Positions 5,143 through 6,617 of a DNA stretch of 6,617 bases are shown in pieces; the stretch's first letter is position 1; each line of letters begins with the position of its first letter. The position numbers were made by a program, and so were the translations under genes. The notes beneath the pieces are model-generated. The model had not been told where the DNA came from and did not search any database. It saw only the letters and a program-made list of their open reading frames with translations. Origin of the DNA: Dehalococcoidales bacterium (GTDB lineage Bacteria > Chloroflexota > Dehalococcoidia > Dehalococcoidales > UBA3254); the NCBI GenBank assembly GCA_028718465.1, contig JAQULX010000162.1, positions 1-6,617 of the forward strand, read 5' to 3'.

Positions 5143-6537
5143 TTACCATCTTTCAGGCTGGCTATCTATAGTTCGCATTCTTTTTATTGAATCCAAATTC
5201 AGAGAAAGCAAGTAGCTGAGACTCACAGGTTTATAATTTATTAATTCCGCACTTACATTTATCGTCTTGAGTTTTCCATTAATGAAAGGATATTTATCCA
5301 TCATATTGTTGTGAACATGACCGTGAATCATCCATCCGTGCCATTTGGTTTTTCTATCTTCCGGATTATGTATAAGTAAGAAGCTATATCCACTAACGTG
5401 TAATACTCTGGTATTCTCAAATCCCATTCCGTTCGTTTCTCGGTCATGACTTCCTCGAATAGAGGCTATATCTCCGTTAAGTTGTTTTTTCCAATATAGT
5501 GCCGGTTGATGGCCCCATCCAAAAGTCCAGTCACCCAGGAAATAGACTGTGTCATTGTCACCAACCGTATTGTTCCAATTGCTCTTGATTGCGTTGTTCA
5601 TTTCAGCAACGTTGGAAAAAGGCCTGTGGGTGTATTTAATGATATTCTTATGATCGAAGTGAGTATCGCCGATAAAATATATAGAACCATTTGATACTGG
5701 AGATTTCTGTTCTTTGTGGGTATTAAGCAATTCCTGTAACTTCTCAATGCTCCGGCGATACCAATGGCGGCTCAGCGCTTCTCTACGGGACAGTAATTTC
5801 TTGAGTACCAAGTCATATTCACATTGTATGCGACTGCCTCTCCCCAAGACTGTGACCCTGAGAAGACATAGATTCATGTTAGGATTGCCAACCTCTTCTA
5901 TCCTGAAAATATATCTTTTAATAACATTGAATATTCTGCGAAATATGGATGATTTATGCCGCCTGAAAGCCTCCAAACTGCACTTATTTTCAGCAAAATC
6001 AAGTAACCTTTCAAATTTGTCCTTATCTCTCGGATCCCATTTTCCTATGGAGGAGTGAAATTCGCATTTCGACTTATGGTCAAAGGGTTGGCAAGTGTCA
6101 TGTATTATCCTTTCCGACCTGATTAAGTTCCGAGCGAGTTCACATCGGAGTTGTTCAAGCTCCGATGAAGGCTCAACATCAAGATAAAGCCAATTTGCGT
6201 CCGAATTCCGGAAACCATCGAACCCACCAATTTTAAAAGGAACCAGGGTGTATTTCCGACAAGTCCTCTCCACCTCATCAATTACCCGTTTTAGATTATT
6301 TGTTCGAGCACCACCGAACAAGGCGATATGCGATACAAACCTTGGCCCTTTTAGATTTTTTATCCTGAGTCTTCGTGCTTCTTGATGAATGCGTGAGTTC
6401 ACCCATTTTGCATACTGCTTTGCAAAACCTTGTAAGCGAAATTCTATGAAAAAAGATTCTGACACTAGTTGATCCTCTGCCGGATAGAAAATATTTTCAC
6501 AGCCATATTTTTCAAGCCACTCGCGGTTAGAATACAC
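5143..6537 (-). CDS. 2H phosphoesterase / calcineurin-like metallophosphoesterase fusion
   Basis: With the GTG start at 6537 this is 464 residues in three parts. Residues 25-180 resemble the 2H phosphoesterase (LigT/CPDase) fold, with the two His motifs HIAL (His70) and HSSI (His161). These enzymes open 2',3'-cyclic phosphates or act on 2'-5' linkages. A linker region (about 220-275) contains LLRVTVLG and EYDLVLKKLLSRREALS. Residues 285-440 are a calcineurin-like metallophosphoesterase with GDTHFDH (Asp291, His293), LGDW (Asp336), GSHD (362-365), LLIHNPE (His390) and HGHVH (His407, His409). Two departures are visible: GSHD replaces the usual metal-binding GNHD, and the first 2H motif has Ala where Thr/Ser is usual. 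GAAGG lies 6 nt before the GTG; a TTG at 6543 is possible but abuts that site, and an in-frame TGA at 6547-6549 closes the frame upstream. First gene of a likely operon. Confidence 0.88.
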   Translation of the reverse strand: MYSNREWLEKYGCENIFYPAEDQLVSESFFIEFRLQGFAKQYAKWVNSRIHQEARRLRIKNLKGPRFVSHIALFGGARTNNLKRVIDEVERTCRKYTLVPFKIGGFDGFRNSDANWLYLDVEPSSELEQLRCELARNLIRSERIIHDTCQPFDHKSKCEFHSSIGKWDPRDKDKFERLLDFAENKCSLEAFRRHKSSIFRRIFNVIKRYIFRIEEVGNPNMNLCLLRVTVLGRGSRIQCEYDLVLKKLLSRREALSRHWYRRSIEKLQELLNTHKEQKSPVSNGSIYFIGDTHFDHKNIIKYTHRPFSNVAEMNNAIKSNWNNTVGDNDTVYFLGDWTFGWGHQPALYWKKQLNGDIASIRGSHDRETNGMGFENTRVLHVSGYSFLLIHNPEDRKTKWHGWMIHGHVHNNMMDKYPFINGKLKTINVSAELINYKPVSLSYLLSLNLDSIKRMRTIDSQPERW

Positions 6538-6564
6538 CCACAACCTTCAATCCGTAGACGAGGG

Positions 6565-6570
6565 ATAATA
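6565..6570 (-). promoter_or_regulatory. Weak candidate -10 box for the phosphoesterase operon
   Basis: TATTAT on the minus strand lies about 28 nt before the GTG start at 6537. A T-rich segment (TTTATT/TTATTT) sits 17-18 nt upstream in the -35 position, with a CCCGGG palindrome in between. The -35 match is poor, and the window ends 47 bp beyond the box, so a better promoter or an upstream co-transcribed gene cannot be excluded. Confidence 0.2.
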
Positions 6571-6617
6571 TGCCCGGGACGGCTAAAAAATAAAACACGT
6601 TATGGTGTCTGGAATGA

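Noticed and set aside
5714..6058. Plus-strand 114-residue ORF
   Set aside because: It is a shadow inside the phosphoesterase fusion gene, whose catalytic motifs fix the minus strand as coding.

Overview
The window looks like a gene-sparse accessory stretch of a bacterial or archaeal chromosome, moderately AT-rich. It uses TTG/GTG as well as ATG starts, purine-rich Shine-Dalgarno sites and sigma70-type promoter hexamers (TTGACA-17-TAGATT; TATAAT). The protein styles (2H/calcineurin fusion with an adjacent Nudix, Cys-His-Glu transglutaminase-like protein with zinc ribbons, Ig-like domain after six membrane helices) remind me of Chloroflexota/Dehalococcoidia or similar environmental anaerobes. 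That placement is an impression, not something the sequence proves.

Layout. Positions 1-518 hold no intact gene. The part next to the first operon carries what looks like a short remnant of a tyrosine recombinase (minus strand, about 400-516). A tight three-gene minus-strand operon follows (2337 down to 519): a ClpP-fold serine protease of the SDH_sah type, an 89-residue protein of unknown function that overlaps its end, and a 185-residue protein with QGDIL and ISQCCEL motifs, only 3 nt further on. Its promoter is well formed, with a small inverted repeat in the spacer and three near-identical 12-bp direct repeats just upstream. A divergent promoter drives a plus-strand gene (2555-3589) for a six-helix membrane protein with a C-terminal beta-sandwich-like domain. 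A 206-bp region with a perfect 8-bp hairpin separates it from the next block.

The second block (6537 down to 3796, minus strand) reads like a three-gene operon with 26- and 46-nt gaps: a 2H phosphoesterase / calcineurin-like metallophosphoesterase fusion, a Nudix hydrolase with a perfect Nudix box and an acidic tail, and a two-zinc-ribbon protein ending in a transglutaminase-like Cys-His-Glu domain. The first two enzymes suggest sequential processing of a cyclic-phosphate or nucleoside-diphosphate metabolite, for example an ADP-ribose derivative or RNA ends; this is inference.

The best candidate for an undescribed system is the regulated SDH-protease operon together with its divergent membrane protein. 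Second is the 2H-MPE / Nudix / zinc-ribbon-transglutaminase cassette.
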